A stretch of DNA of 64,000 nucleotides from Pisaster brevispinus (GCA_023634235.1 JAMKCF010000133.1:126033-190032), one strand, 5' to 3'. Numbered from the stretch's first letter, positions 21,725-34,929 are shown. Numbers and translations are program-made. Notes: a model not told the origin generated them from the letters alone.

Positions 21725-23707
21725 CTGAACAGGTTCTTCAGTACACCAGGACACTGAAAAAATGTGATGACGCCCCCCACAAAATTACAGAGAATTCCAT
21801 AATGTGAGGAGACCATAGTTCTTTTCGTGTCCTTTTGTTCTGCTGACCTCACTCTGTTGATAATACCATTTAAACATCAGGGGTAAGGTTGACAGATTAA
21901 ACAATTCGTCTTCTGACTGTACTCGTTGGTATTACAATCAGGTGCGGTGGTTCAAATGTAAGGTGCAAGTTCGGTTATCACTCTTGCAACCAATGGCAAT
22001 AAGAACTCATAAGAAGTTTACAGCAGCTTTCGAAAGTATAACGTATCTTGAGAAACGTTTCACTTCAAAGTATTATGGTTATTTAAACAAAATATCAGTT
22101 GTTATGCACCAAAATTTGAATCTGAGAAGCGTTACAGTCACAACGTTTGTCAGCTTGTGTATTCATATTAGTGATTAGTCTTCCTGCGTGGACATTTCCA
22201 CTCCGAGTTTTTAGCGATATGTCAAAAAAACGCGACCACCTTTTGAAAAAGTTTTTCACATGTTAGTTTTGTGTACATATTTGCATTTATGTAGGATTAA
22301 AACAATTGGACGGTTCCAGAAACCAATTGTATACTTTGCCTTTTATCAATAATCAGAGTTTAATCTGGCACGAGACTGTAAAGTAATACTAGGTACGAAC
22401 TGTCAAAAGAGTTGTTTGTGTTTCTTGATAAAGTTAGTGTTTCTGTTTATTGAGAATCCTTGTAAATAGCCCCGGTGGTTACATTGAATCTCTATATTAC
22501 TTTAATATAGTGGTAAATGATTCATCAATTGTTTAAGTAGAATTAAAAGGCACTTAAAAAAAAAACCAACAACAACAACAAATTTCCGTTTTACAGTAAT
22601 ATAGGCCTATATTCAGTCAATAGGGACCAGTGTAGTCGACCTCACCGTCTGTACATTTCATCGTGGTCATTATCTACGTGTGATTCTTTTTTGATATTAA
22701 ACACCGACGAATCCAACGGACATTTTGTTAGTTTGTCAAATCCTATTGAGGTAAGCCATTCAGATTATATGACAAAAGTGATGCATTTTGCTGCTGCCTT
22801 ACAATATATTTGTTTGCTACTTGCTAAAAAAACCTTGTAATCCAGCTGTATACATACGGACAACATTTTTAATACTGCATTTAATACTCATTGTATATTT
22901 TGAAGAGTTACACTCACGGTGATGGGAGATAAACATGTTAATTCTCGCCAGGCCACTTACTATATTTTTGCAACTTTCTCTAATCTATAAAATAGCTATT
23001 TAAATTTTAAATTAAAATTATTAGTTAGCTCAAAAAGGCCCCAAATTTGACCTAACATTTTTAAAACAAAGGTTCTGATTCTAACTCCTCTTTTTCAACT
23101 TAGAAGTCGCATTATTGTAATAAGAGGAATAATCGGAAAATGAACTAAAGTAATGAACAATTTACTTTAAACCCCCACCCCTCCCCCTAAAAAGCGAACA
23201 ATAATAAAGGATATCATCTTTGTTAAACAGTGTTGAAATCGATTAAAAACCAAGAAGAAAACACAAATATCGAAAACCAAAATGAGATTGCAGACAAAGG
23301 GTTGCGGGGACCAGGAGGGAAGATATACTGGTGTGGAGATAGAGAGGACCCAGGTCGAGAACTACGACACAACGAGCGGTTCAATTGAGTCCATATAGTT
23401 TCATTTACATGGATTCAAGTTGGCCGTTAACCTAGCATCTATTCACGTCTCCACAAGTTCACACCAGGACATTATTTTCAACCCAAGTGTTAGGTTATCA
23501 TAATAATCTACATGCGAACAAATTGTTGGAGCGTGGATGTCAACAATGAACACAGAAGAAAAGGTGTTAAACACTGAGAGTTCACTCTTCAGTATCAAGT
23601 ATAGTGTTCAGTTTGGACTGGACTTCACGCAGCCCAAATTCGTCAATTTTCTGACAGTTTCCGACATTCGTTCTGTGTACTTGTTCTTCAGTAATTAACA
23701 ATCAACC
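21725..23707. other. intergenic between Ig-receptor copies
   Basis: The interval is AT-rich with no convincing gene. A 40-bp stretch near 22,512 (TAAATGATTCATCAATTGTT and onward) recurs, diverged, near 28,243, so it belongs to some dispersed repeat. The last 300 bp precede the next receptor and should hold its leader and promoter, but I see no clear TATA box. Confidence 0.35.
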
Positions 23708-25832
23708 ATGGCTTTAAGGTGTTGGTTTATGCGTCTGATCCTGCTGTGTGTTTGGTGCTCTATGGACTCATATACAGTCATTACGGCCGATGCACAAAAA
23801 TTGGTACTCACTAAAGCTTCACCAATGGGTGATGTAGTAGTAGAGGGTGATACAGTTCAACTAAGATGTGATGCCACTGAACTGCAATTCAGGCACTTCA
23901 TTGAGTGGAACAAAGTGATCGTGTCATCACATATGGCACTCGCTACTAATGGGACCAGCGTAGACTCACGGTTTACTCTGAATATAACTCATTCAGCAAC
24001 AGAATCTAGGATTGAGTTTCTTGTTATCAATGATGTGCGGAATGAGGATGCGTCACTTTACAGCTGTACATTGAGAGATTCTCAAAACACGAATACTTCA
24101 GGGATATCACGAAGCATTTATCTTACAGTGAGTGCTTTACTTCCCATCTGCCATGTACCCCATCTGCATCCCTAAGGGTCCTTTCACTGTACAAGAAGGA
24201 ACAACAGTAAACATGAGCTTCACTAAAGAGTTAGGAAACCCCGCGGTACCGATGCAGATTCTTACAAGTAGTACTAGGTGTGCATGGACTTCTAGCAGAG
24301 TTGGTAACGAACAAATGAGTTCATTAAGTTTGAGTGCAAATGCAAATAATCAAGGTGGTTTGTATGAGTGTACAATAACTTCGACAAGATTCCCAGGTAT
24401 GGAAGGAGTATGCACAATGGGTCCAATAACAATTAACTCTATGACAACTGATGGTCCGACCCAAACAAATGCAACCATCGAGAATACATCTGCAGCTAAA
24501 GAAAAAAACAAACAGTACGCCAACGGAGACAACATCAGTTCCACTACTGATCTCCCTATTGCCATCATAGCAGGAGCCGCTGGTGCTGGTGGTTTCTTAC
24601 TCCTCATAGTGATAACACTGATTGTACTCTACGTGTGTAGATGTTGCTGCTTCAATGATAAATCACGCAGATCATCATTATGGCTGACTGACTTACCACC
24701 AAATGAAACAGTTGAAGACCCTAACACCGACCATGACATTGACCGCAGTGAACCCAAGATGTCCACGAGCGTGAATAAGACTGACCTCATGACAGAAAAC
24801 AAACCCGATCTGAGAATGCCACCGCAATTTAACCAAAAAATCATTCCACATTTACACGCATGGGATGCTAAATAATGACGATGAGGCAGCAGACTTCAAT
24901 TCTCCAAAAAATTCTCAACTCACTCTCAAAACAATGACCAAGACAGTTCTGGACCTCCAGGGATTTTAAGCTTTAAATTGACCAGGTTTGATGATTGCAT
25001 CACTGACAAGGAAGATGAGGAGCATGTTGTAACAGTAGAGCCCAATGAAGGAGATGCTCATACGTATGGAGTGGTAAAGAAATCGAATCGAGTCTCACAG
25101 GGAAGTAAGAAGAAGCAGCCGGAGATTACGACAAATGGACCAGATCCTTGGGCCGATATTTCACTCAATCAGCATGAGAACATAAAGCCATCATGCAACG
25201 GAAATAAACATGCTGAGATGCCATCCCTCTCTAATGATACAGACCACAGCGGGAAACCAACAGCTACAGTAAGACCTGTGTCCCATACCCCCAAACCACC
25301 CATTCCCACTAAACCTGTCTTAGATCATCAGTCATCACACCGTACCAACACTAATCAAGCCCAACCAAGTGTTGCCAAAAAGCCCATCAAGAAGTTCAAA
25401 CCCAAGGAGAAAAATCCACCAGCAGATGAGTTTGAGAATCGAGATGAGACACCTCTGCCCTCTCCAGTAGCACCGAGTGTATCCCCACATCCTCCATCAC
25501 CAACATCGCATCTCATGGATCATGGGGAGAATGCCTCAGTGGAGGGATACGGTGAAGACGGAGGCGATGAGGTACCACCGAACTCCCAGGTACCTCATGA
25601 GGCTCGTAAAGCGGATGAAAATGACCTAATGTACACTGAGCTTGATTTGCAATCTGCAACATCAGACGCAATGCCTCAACCACAGGAGGAACCGACAGTG
25701 CACGCTAGTATTACGAGTACGTTGACGGATCGTGGTTGTGGCACTTCGGTGGAATATGTTAAAAAATGGAAAAAGCTCAGAGATTTTATTTTGCTGCTTT
25801 TGTTTTTCCTATTCATAAGTATACCAAATTAA
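23708..25832 (+). pseudogene. Ig-superfamily membrane receptor with proline-rich ITIM-like tail, frameshifted
   Basis: The ATG at 23,708 begins a signal peptide (LILLCVWCSM), then a complete V-type Ig domain with LRC, IEWNK and EDASLYSC. A direct AGTG duplication at 24,127-24,134 shifts the frame. The continuing frame reads the linker YPICIPKGP, a second Ig domain (GLYECTIT; its first Cys appears replaced), Asn-rich stalk, a membrane span near 24,555-24,640 (GGFLLLIVITLIVLYV) and a CRCCC juxtamembrane cluster. Two more frame breaks lie at six-A runs (24,835-24,840 and 24,906-24,911). The tail to 25,832 has Pro-rich SH3-type motifs (PKPPIPTKP) and LMYTEL near 25,628, which fits an ITIM (L-x-Y-x-x-L). 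Homopolymer indels could be assembly errors, so the gene may be alive. Inhibitory immune signalling is inferred from the motif. Confidence 0.75.
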
Positions 25833-26660
25833 GGTAAAAAAGGCGGACCAATATCCGATTCTGTGCTGTTAAACTGATTTGTTTAACGAGCTAACTTTCC
25901 AAAGTCATAAATGAAAAAACCCATTCTTTTTGATGTTTCCGATCATTAAGAACAACCTATGGGGTTACCGAAGTTGGACCCATATCCGATTACCAGCACT
26001 CTAAAGATTTGATGTACATACATGAACGCTATAATACATATAATTGGTTTTAAACTTACACCAATGTATATTAAGCACTGTATATTCAGGGAAATCAAGC
26101 GGGTGGGATTCTTACTCACGACATTTGCATTGCTAGAGCAGATGTTTAACCACTAGACTACCGAGCTAGCCCGATGGCTAGAGGCAGGTCGAAATCATTA
26201 GCAGCTGGTACCACAACGATATAATAGATTTTTGCATAGGGGATAAAACATTTAATTTGGTTTTACTCTTACACTGATGTATATTAAAGACTATACTTAG
26301 TACTTTCCCGAGTTCAGTGAACAAAATCCACATGCAAATCACTGAGTATACAGTGCTTAATATATATCGGTGTTAGTGTAAAAACCAAGTTATATTCTTC
26401 ATCCCCGATTCCAAAATGTACATCTTTTAAATATGATACATATTGTTTTAAAAGCTGATTAAATATTATACACCTTATTCTCAGACGACACCCCAAAATA
26501 ATACAATAACAAAAACATTACTTGACTTTTGGCGCAGCTTCAACTGCTTTTATTACCAACAAGATCTGGTCAATTACCAGTTTGGTAAACATGTACGAGA
26601 ATACAATAAAATGCAATACTTATTAAACTCATGACATAATCATGACTTAATGAAGGGCAA
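25833..26660 (-). mobile_element. tRNA-derived SINE and related fragments
   Basis: On the minus strand, about 26,185 down to 26,045, a tRNA-like head shows a box A (TAGTCTAGTGGTT, complement of 26,148-26,160) and a degenerate box B (GTGAGTAAGAATCCC, complement of 26,105-26,119) at tRNA-like spacing. A body follows with TACAGTGCTTAATATACAT. The same body word recurs inverted near 26,340-26,392 and in direct form near 26,258-26,300, so fragments of at least three copies are present. It is too degenerate and lacks the folding of a functional tRNA gene. The remaining sequence to 26,660 has no recognised content. Confidence 0.6.
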
Positions 26661-26935
26661 ATGCCCAAGGGCAGCTTGCCCATCAAAATGTACCGGGCCC
26701 GGATTACTTGGCAGCTTGCCATAGATAAAATGAGGGGGCAGCTTGCCCAGCCTCTATATATAACACTAACTAAACAGCAGTGTAATTTGGCAGCTTGCCA
26801 TAGATACAATGAGGGGGCAGCTTGCCCAGCCTCTATATATAACACTAATTAAACAACAGTGTTTTAAAATAATGAGATAAAAGCCTACCAGACTTATTGT
26901 CGATAACAGAGGTGGCAGCTTGCCCGCCCCTCTAA
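26660..26935. repeat. GGCAGCTTGCC minisatellite
   Basis: Two units of about 92 bp plus partial units all contain the near-palindrome GGCAGCTTGCC and CCTCTATATATAACACTAA. Seven or so occurrences of GCAGCTTGCC are spread over 275 bp. No function is evident. Confidence 0.8.
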
Positions 26936-27694
26936 AACACTAACAGCAGTGTTTCTAAAATCAATGCTATAAAAACATAATCATACAATGTTTAAAGTGA
27001 TTCCACCGCTGGCACATGCGGTTGGATTACATGAACTAGCCCCACCTGAACAAGAGGGTGCTAGTGTTACCAAATAAACATTACAACGTTAACATTTCAG
27101 ACAAACCCCCATTAATTTGTTTGACCCAAAGCAGTGGCAGTCCACTTCCTTAGTAAATGTTACTCTCAGTGAAAGCTGAGCCGAAGTGATTAGCTTTCCC
27201 GCTACTCAGAAGTACCATGCTTTTGTTACGCAATCTAAAATAAAGGTCCATTTGACCACACACACTTTGCATAAAGGTCAGCCTTGCTACCCCGGGAAAG
27301 TTAGGTTACCTTTATGGCTTACGTCCAAACCACTACAAGGAACGTCACCAAGGCAAGCCTAACAAAATTATTGCCCAACAACCATGCAGCAGAGGACGCC
27401 AATAACCAAACTGTCAGCACCGTGTATTGCAGCACGGCCTGGTACACTGCGGGGGTCTTCTGCGGCGAATAATGTATTTTATCGTTTATGCGATAAAATG
27501 AATTATAATAGGCTGCAAAAACGTAGACAGAAAAAATGTATGATTATAGCATTAATTATTATAGAATATAATTACTGTTTCATTTAACCTTGAGTCAGAT
27601 AAACCCGGATACAAAAGACACACCGGGTAGGTCCACCATCAAACAATTTGATATTGAACGTACATGCATTACATACTTTACGTTGCTTGTATAA
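26936..27694. other. intergenic, nothing recognised
   Basis: There is no coding frame of note and no repeat terminus I recognise. A short frame near 27,384-27,587 lacks protein-like composition. Confidence 0.35.
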
Positions 27695-28225
27695 AATTCA
27701 GTGTTGTAGTACTAGTACTCAGTACTTGAACTCGAGTATTACTCGAACACCGTTTTGATGGTACTCGACTCCAACTCGTACCGGACTAGCAAAGTGCTAG
27801 CCAAGCGAAGTCCACACTGAATACTCAAATAAACAATAATTATCCTTGAAGTCATGCACCCAGACTTCAAGTTTAAAAACTCGTGGTCAAACTACTACTT
27901 GCCTTTCCTTTACGTGCCTTAACGCAATGAATAGAGGAATAAAGCTCTATGATGCATTCGTGTTTAAAATATAACAATCACCCATTGTCGTCTAGAAATC
28001 AGTCAACAACATAATTGTGTTTACCTCTTCTGTCAGCATTTGTTTTATGAAGTACTTGTACAGGAGATCCAAGTACTTGATATTCGTCTGTTGGACTCGG
28101 TACTCAGATATCACAATATTCGGTACTCAGACACTTGTACTCGTTCCCGATAACCCAATATATTGTACTTGAGTACTACTTGGTCATCCTAGTACTCGGC
28201 AGTACCTGGTACTCGACTGAAAAGT
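27695..28225. repeat. degenerate GTACTCG/CGAGTAC palindrome arrays
   Basis: Two clusters (27,695-27,790 and 28,050-28,225) consist of irregularly spaced, both-strand occurrences of ACTCGAGT-, GTACTCG- and AAGTACTTG-like words. They flank about 260 bp of ordinary sequence, so the whole resembles a fold-back element with simple-sequence arms. Superfamily unknown; no TSD was identified. Confidence 0.5.
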
Positions 28226-28779
28226 TTTTAGCTAGAATACTTGTAAATGATTGAGCAATGGTTTAAGTAGAATTAAAAAGCACTTACTATGTTAAAGGAC
28301 AACGGCAGTAAATCTGAAATGATTAAAACATATGTACGTACAAAATACATTGATAAATTCGACAAGGGTAAAGCAATCGCAAGAACAGGAAATTTTACTA
28401 CAGCGCCACACAACTAACTATTTCATTACTTACTGTTGAAATATGTATTTGCTTAAGAAGGCCACGAATTAGTGAATTGATTAGTATTTACTTATATCGT
28501 TCGCCCAGAGGAATGTTGCATAAATAAGGGTTCTTGCATCTTATACAAAACAGTTTGTTAATGATTGGACTTAACTAATGATACTGTACGTTATTAATGT
28601 CAACCTTAATGTAAGAAGAGGACGGGATGGAGGAGGGTTTCTTGAAAAGCAAATTTTCTTTTCCTGAAATGTTAAAAACGTTACACACTTTGGGATAATT
28701 ATTAACTGAACGTGAACTCTATCGTATGTTTTTATATAAATTTATTCACAGTTCCTTTAAAATTATTAATTCGTTTATT
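28226..28779. other. intergenic, nothing recognised
   Basis: The interval begins with the diverged copy of the 40-bp word also found near 22,512. There are no open frames of note. Confidence 0.3.
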
Positions 28780-30818
28780 GGATGTCGTTATACAAAAAGC
28801 ACACATCACAAACAACCCGCTATTAAGTAAAGTTGTAATTATGCATTTATTCTTATCAAACAAAAAACTAAATCTATACAAAAAGCATAACCAATACACT
28901 TCATTTAGAATATTGATATTGAAAAACGAAAATGTGGAACATAGAAGAAGGACTGACATCCACCCAAGGTATTATGTTTAACAAGTAGGATATAAAACTA
29001 TTCAAAATAATAATTAGTTGATTGGACGTTATCATTATGTGAAACAAAAAGCGCAAACTATTGAAAACTGCACCAATTCGTAACATTGTATTGTGCATTT
29101 ATTCTTATAAAATACCAAAATCTATACAAAAAGCATTTGTTGCATTTATAAAAAGTAGGATATAAAACTAATTCCATTTTAAGACTCATTTTTAAAAGAC
29201 TGTTTCACTTTTCTTAATCAGCAGAATATGCATTTTGAAGTTGTCTACGATTTTAAGACTGGAGAATTTCAAGAAAGAGGCAAGAACCAAGATTGTGGAA
29301 CGTTTCAAAGGAACAGAGCTCAGGACAGCAACTCATCTCTTTCGGCTTCGTCATACGCCCCAAACAACACCAAACCAAGGGCACGAAGAGGAAGAGGGAG
29401 CAGAAGTAACAGCTTCAAACAAACAAAAACAACCGGTCCTTCTCAGGACCACCACACCTTCCAAAGAGAGATTTCATTACACTTGTGTCACAATAACAAT
29501 ATTATACGGCATTTCCAAACATACTAGAATTAATTGTATTTTAAATAATATAATCCACCACCTAGTTTTCTCCTATAATGGCCAAACGTAAACTTGTTAA
29601 AGAAGCTCGCAACTCACAATCCAAACAAAAAGCCAATCGCTCTTCACGTAACTGCTTACACCTCAAACGGTTCAATAAGAATAATATTCTGAATAACTTA
29701 GCGTTAGACAGTGAACGTTTCATAGCAAACCTATCCGAGGCAAATCTTACCACAATTGAGAAATTTGCCTTAGGAAAAGGACTTACCTTCGTTTCAACTC
29801 CCGCTAAACCCGCCCGTAAAAAACTCTTGAGTGATTTCAACATCTTCAAAAGAAAATGAGAATTGCTTTTTGATGCATAAAAAAACCCAACAAGACTCAA
29901 CCTTTCAAACCACTTTCAATTACAACACAAAGTGCGACACTCGAAAATTACTTGGAAGCCACTAAATACCAATTTGCTCATGTCAGACTGAGAAATCAGA
30001 AACCTAACATGACAATACAAGAGTTATCAGCCATACTCAAACTCAAACACAATCCAGACATCGTAATTAAACCCTACGATTAAGGAATAGGCATCTGCAT
30101 TTTGAACCGAACCGATTGCCTTCAAGTGGGTTACAAACATTTTGAATCCGAGCACTACACAAAGCTGGACCAAAATATAACACCACAAACCACTTCACTG
30201 GTTCATAACCTACTTCTCGATTTATATCGAAACAACTATATCAACAAACAAACCTTGGTATACCTTGACCCGTCTTCCCTACAATGCAATTGCCCAACAA
30301 TGTGTTTTCTCCCGAAAATACATAAAACCCCACCCCGGGCATATCATTTGTAGGAAGACCAATAATAAGCGGTTGCTCAAGCCCTACAGCCAAAATATCA
30401 GAATTTGTGGACTACTTTCTTCTTCATATAGTTACCGCTCAACCAACCTATGTGCGTGACACAGCGGACATACTGCGGAAACTAGAAAAAAACAACCTTC
30501 CCACCAAATGTTCTGATTACAAGTATTGATGTTGTCTCGATGTACACAAACGTCCGCCAAACAGAGGCGATAAATTGTGTCTGCAATGCCTTATACCTAA
30601 ACCACCACCCTTACTCTATCACAAAACCACCCTCCAACTACATCCGTAAACTATTGGAACTGATCTTAGGAAGAAACTGCTTCCAATGCGGTAACAATCA
30701 CTACCTACAAAAAATCGGATGTGCCATGGGCTCATCCGCAAGCCCAGAAATTTGTGATATCACACTACACAATCTGGAAAAACAATCCTTGAAAAAGCTG
30801 ATCACATCCTAACATGGT
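28780..30818 (+). mobile_element. Penelope-like retroelement, 3'-truncated
   Basis: The 5' part (about 28,780-29,175) has two diverged direct repeats containing TGCATTTATTCTTAT and TCTATACAAAAAGCAT, consistent with the partial tandem (pseudo-LTR) layout of Penelope-like elements. It is followed by basic, Arg/Ser-rich leader frames and the reverse transcriptase (next entry). The element ends inside the RT domain at about 30,818, where duplicated segment copy B begins, so the rest of RT and any GIY-YIG endonuclease are missing. Confidence 0.75.
29578..30818 (+). pseudogene. Penelope-type reverse transcriptase, broken
   Basis: The N-terminal frame (29,578-29,859) carries LTTIEKFALGKGLTFVSTP, matching the LxxxExxLLxKGLxFxPTP lead-in of Penelope RTs. 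A later frame has NPDIVIKPYD followed by a stop where DKG is expected (stop at 30,080-30,082), then YKHFESEHYTKLD. Further on are FLPKIHKTP, GRPIISGCSSPTAK, DVVSMYTNV (the RT aspartate motif) and GCAMGSSASPEICD. Several frameshifts and stops separate these blocks. The YxDD-type motif and endonuclease are absent because of truncation. In life this enzyme would copy element RNA into DNA; this copy cannot. Confidence 0.85.
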
Positions 30819-33800
30819 CAAAATAATAACTGAAGCAGAAATTTGCAGTATTAAAAGCACAAATCTTGCATGGGAAGAAGGTATGCAGGGGAAGCCCGAG
30901 ACACATACCCCCTCTACTGCAGATGCTTTTGCAATAGTTGGTATACTGGCACAGTTTTGGGTGAGCATTAACATGACTTAGACAACGCACCGGTTAAAAA
31001 AAATGACTTTGTGTTATTGTTTGGAAACACGTAATGGACAACAACAACAACACTGGGCATACCAGTATTATAAGCTAAACAGTTTCAAGTTGTTCAATGT
31101 GGACAACTAAGCAACAAGGAACAAAAATCTAAATCTACTTACGTGGAAGAAATTCTAGGACCAACTACTAAGAACCCGTTTTTATTCCAAACCAGCCATA
31201 AAAAACGATCTCTTAATCGACGACTTGTTAAGACAGAAGATCATCTACACATTAAACTACACAAATGCAAAATAAGTATCCAAAAGATGACAGCATCAAA
31301 TGCCAGTAAGAGTTCAGCCAAGGAGTTGTGTACCACATCACACATATGTTGCAAATAAGGTACCCCCTCCTAGAAAGCAAGCATACTGGAACGGGATGTG
31401 GGGGGTGGGGCGGCAAATGACAAATAAACAACAGTTTTATTTTAACAGAAGTGCACTCCAAAGGAGGGGGCCCTTCCATTGGATACAGATGGTTCATCCC
31501 CTTGTATCTCCTAAAACGTTACCCTAGTTTAAGTTAATGTGTTCGTTGAAATCTTTCGGTAAATAGCCTTCGGGAGGATAAAAGGATTGTCAACCATTAA
31601 CTGTCCATGTTCATGAGCTACAATATTAACATTGTCTACGAAGAAGCTAATGTGAGGAGTGTTGAGTCATTCAAATGAACTATACGTAGCCAGTTCATTT
31701 ATTCCATCTCAATAAGTTCGTTGGTCTCCGTCTTTCGTGTTTTGAGGTTGTTCTATGACAACGTCTTTAGACAGAAGGTCATGTACACAAACAACACAAA
31801 GGCAAAACAAGTACCCGAAAGATGACAGCATCAAATGCCAGTAAGAGTTCAGCCAAGGAGTTGTGTACCACATCACATTGCGAATAAGGGTCCCTCCTAG
31901 GAAGCACGCGTACTTTAACGAGATGGGGGGGGGGGGCAACTGACAAATACAAACTTGTTTTTTACCGAAGTGCCCTCCCCCATCCATTGGACACAAATGG
32001 TGCATCCCCTTGTATCCTACAGAAATGATACCCTATTTCTATTGATGTGATCGTTGTAAACCTTAAGTAAATAGCCTTCGGGAGGATTACAAAATTGTCA
32101 AGCATTCCCTTTTTCATGTTTATGAGCTGCAGTATTGACTTTGTTTAGGATCGAAAATGTTGTGGAGAATGTTCAGTCATCCAAACGAACTATGCATAAC
32201 AAGTTTATTCATTACATTTCAATAAGTTCGACGTCTCCGTCTTTTGTGTTTTAAGGTTGTTATGACCTTATTGGCAACTTCGACGGAGCGTTTATCTTCA
32301 TTGGGGCTTTGCAGTCTCCAGGTAAGTTTCCCCTGCTACTTCGTGGATGCTTTATTGTAGTGAAGTGAATAATTATTACACACCCCGGCCTTCACAAAGA
32401 TGTTTGCTTGTAAAAATGCATTACTCTTAATGACCTTCGTAGTATCAAGGTTACACTTACTGTTGCCAATTGCGCAACCATTGGTTAAATTTCATCCCTT
32501 GACCTATAGTGGGTACTGTATACGTCATTACAGCTGCAGTAGCAAAGCCATGCAAACAGCTTATGTAATATAGAGGAAGCGCTTGCAGTCGGCTTTATTT
32601 TGGGTACATAGACACGTTTTGGCCACTGGACAGTCTGGTAGAGTTGGTCGGAACTAGCAGCAATACAGTGCCGTCGGGGTCGGTAGTTAATAATATTTAA
32701 ATGCAAACTGGTCACTGCCGTGCCTTGCTAGTTTCTCGCAAGGCAAATGACACTTTACTTGTGTTCAATCAGTCTTCGTGTTGATTGGTCTGTTAGGAAA
32801 AAAAAAACTTTCATTAATAAATATCCCGTCACCTCCCCTGCACAGCACCTTGGAGCAGAACATATCACATATTATTTGGTGCGACTTTTCTTTAATTTGT
32901 TGTTTGGTCACTATGACAAGAGTAAGCAGTAGGGTTGCTTTGTGTATAGTAATGCTTGTGGAGAGCCCAATTATCAGGTTGGCATAAGATATCAAACATT
33001 GAGCCCAACACACGTACTAACTTGCCCTACAGGGTTTTGAGTTGTCGTATTCAGCTATTTTTTCCGATTGGTTCTTTACAATCACGTCCTGAAATTCATT
33101 AAAAGTCTTGGGTTTAATTTATTCAATGATGTCAACGTCTTGAAGTTAAGTCTCAGTTTTTTCTATAATTAAACCCGTTGGCAAAATAAGCCATTCATCT
33201 TATTCTGTCATTAATGAAATGCAAGCATTATTGTATTTGTTTCAATTTGATTAGCATGCAACCCTTTGCGTAGGCCTATTAAGCTGTTTATTTAATCTGC
33301 AAGAGGTTTAAGCTCTCGCGGAAAACAATTTACCTGCCTAATTTCACTGCTGTTTTGTAGGACTATGAGTTGCGGACTGGAGAACTGCCGGAGAATCATA
33401 ATAAATAACATCTGCTTTGAAATTGTAAGAAATCTGTTTGGCTGAATGGCTGCATTTACACGAAACTGTTTATGGTCCCAGACATTATTAAGGACCAAAT
33501 ATCACATTTAAGATAAATAATTAATTTCATTTCAAATTGAAATAAAACGCTGCTCTGGCAACCCACTACAGTCGAAGTGTCTACTTCTCGTAAACGGTAA
33601 TCGAAGAATCAACAACAACAGCAAATAGGAATGTCTAATTCGTTATTCGGTTACGCCAACACACTTCTGGTATAGTTTGTTTGAGTAATGGTTTTTCTAT
33701 GTGAGCTATTAGCCGTGATTTGTATTTACAAATTAAACTTAGTGTAGTAAACAAAGTGACATGGTAGCTATGTGGGCTTATTGTTACTTAGTCTGTCATG

Positions 33801-34929
33801 GGAAGTTTATATAGTCAATATACAGAAGTAAACAATAATATAAAAACAATCCTCCGAAAATGTGTTTTTTTTATAGTTTTAATTTGTATATTTTAAAATA
33901 ACATATGTTTGTATTAGTTGATACACGTATTTGAAGTTGATAACTCTTAGTATTTTATTTTGTGTATCCTTTTATTCCATACTTGTTTCAAAATAATTTG
34001 TTCTTTACTCCGATTCTCCCATAGTTTATGAAAGTCGGACTGCTGCTTAATTTGGGTTCAAGTTAATGTAAAGTGCGTTTGCTTAGATCGTTGGCTTAGG
34101 TCCCATAACTGAATTAACAAAAAAATAGATATAATTGTATTTCTGCCGCCGCAAAGCCTCCCGTCAGGAGCCCTGGACGGTCGAAGGAACCCCGCTCGGT
34201 CGCTTGCGCCACACCTGCGAGAACTGCAGCAAGACGAGAACCAAAGTGACCCTGGATCCTGCCGCTTCGAGAGTGCTCGGGGACCGCGGTGTGCACCGCA
34301 CCGGAGTTTGTGGAAATGTATTTTCTCGGAGATTCTTTCCCCGTATAGAGAATTACGGGCTGAATTAGGTCAATTCAAAAGAGGGCGCTGTCAGAAGAAA
34401 GTGTACATAGTACATAGTACACACTGTATACCGCATGGGGGACATTACCTCCCTGGTCGCGTGCACTTCTCCTGGACGCGGCTCCTGGCTGTGTCGCCGA
34501 GAAAATCCAGCCAGCTGGGTGCATCCAACAAGATGCTGATGTTATCGTTACCAACCATTGAACAGAATAAATTTCAATTTGAATAGTTTCTGCTTTATTG
34601 AAAATTACGATTGTTCACAGCAATGTTAACGGCAATGTAACGTTTTATAAAGAAAAAACAAATAAATCTGAAATCAAAAATTTGTTGAGAATGTTACACA
34701 TCATTGTTCTCATGGTGGCGCAATCTAACAAACACGTTTGTCCTTGTATTTATATTTAGGACATTCAATGAACTGACAAGAAATTTTCGACAAATTACGT
34801 CAATGGACTCTTTGCATTGGCCGCTATCGCTGCTCAAACAATGGCAACGTGAACGTGTTTATGCCGCCCGCACAACTCTCAGCCAATGATACATCTTCAT
34901 TGACCCCCATGAGGGCGCTAATTTTGGCT

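Noticed and set aside
26050..26190. Functional tRNA gene on the minus strand
   Set aside because: Box A and B are present but box B is degenerate, the acceptor stem does not pair, and the body repeats nearby; SINE fits better.
28780..29230. Hammerhead ribozyme of the kind found in some Penelope-like elements
   Set aside because: I looked for CTGANGA and GAAA core boxes in the right order and did not find them.
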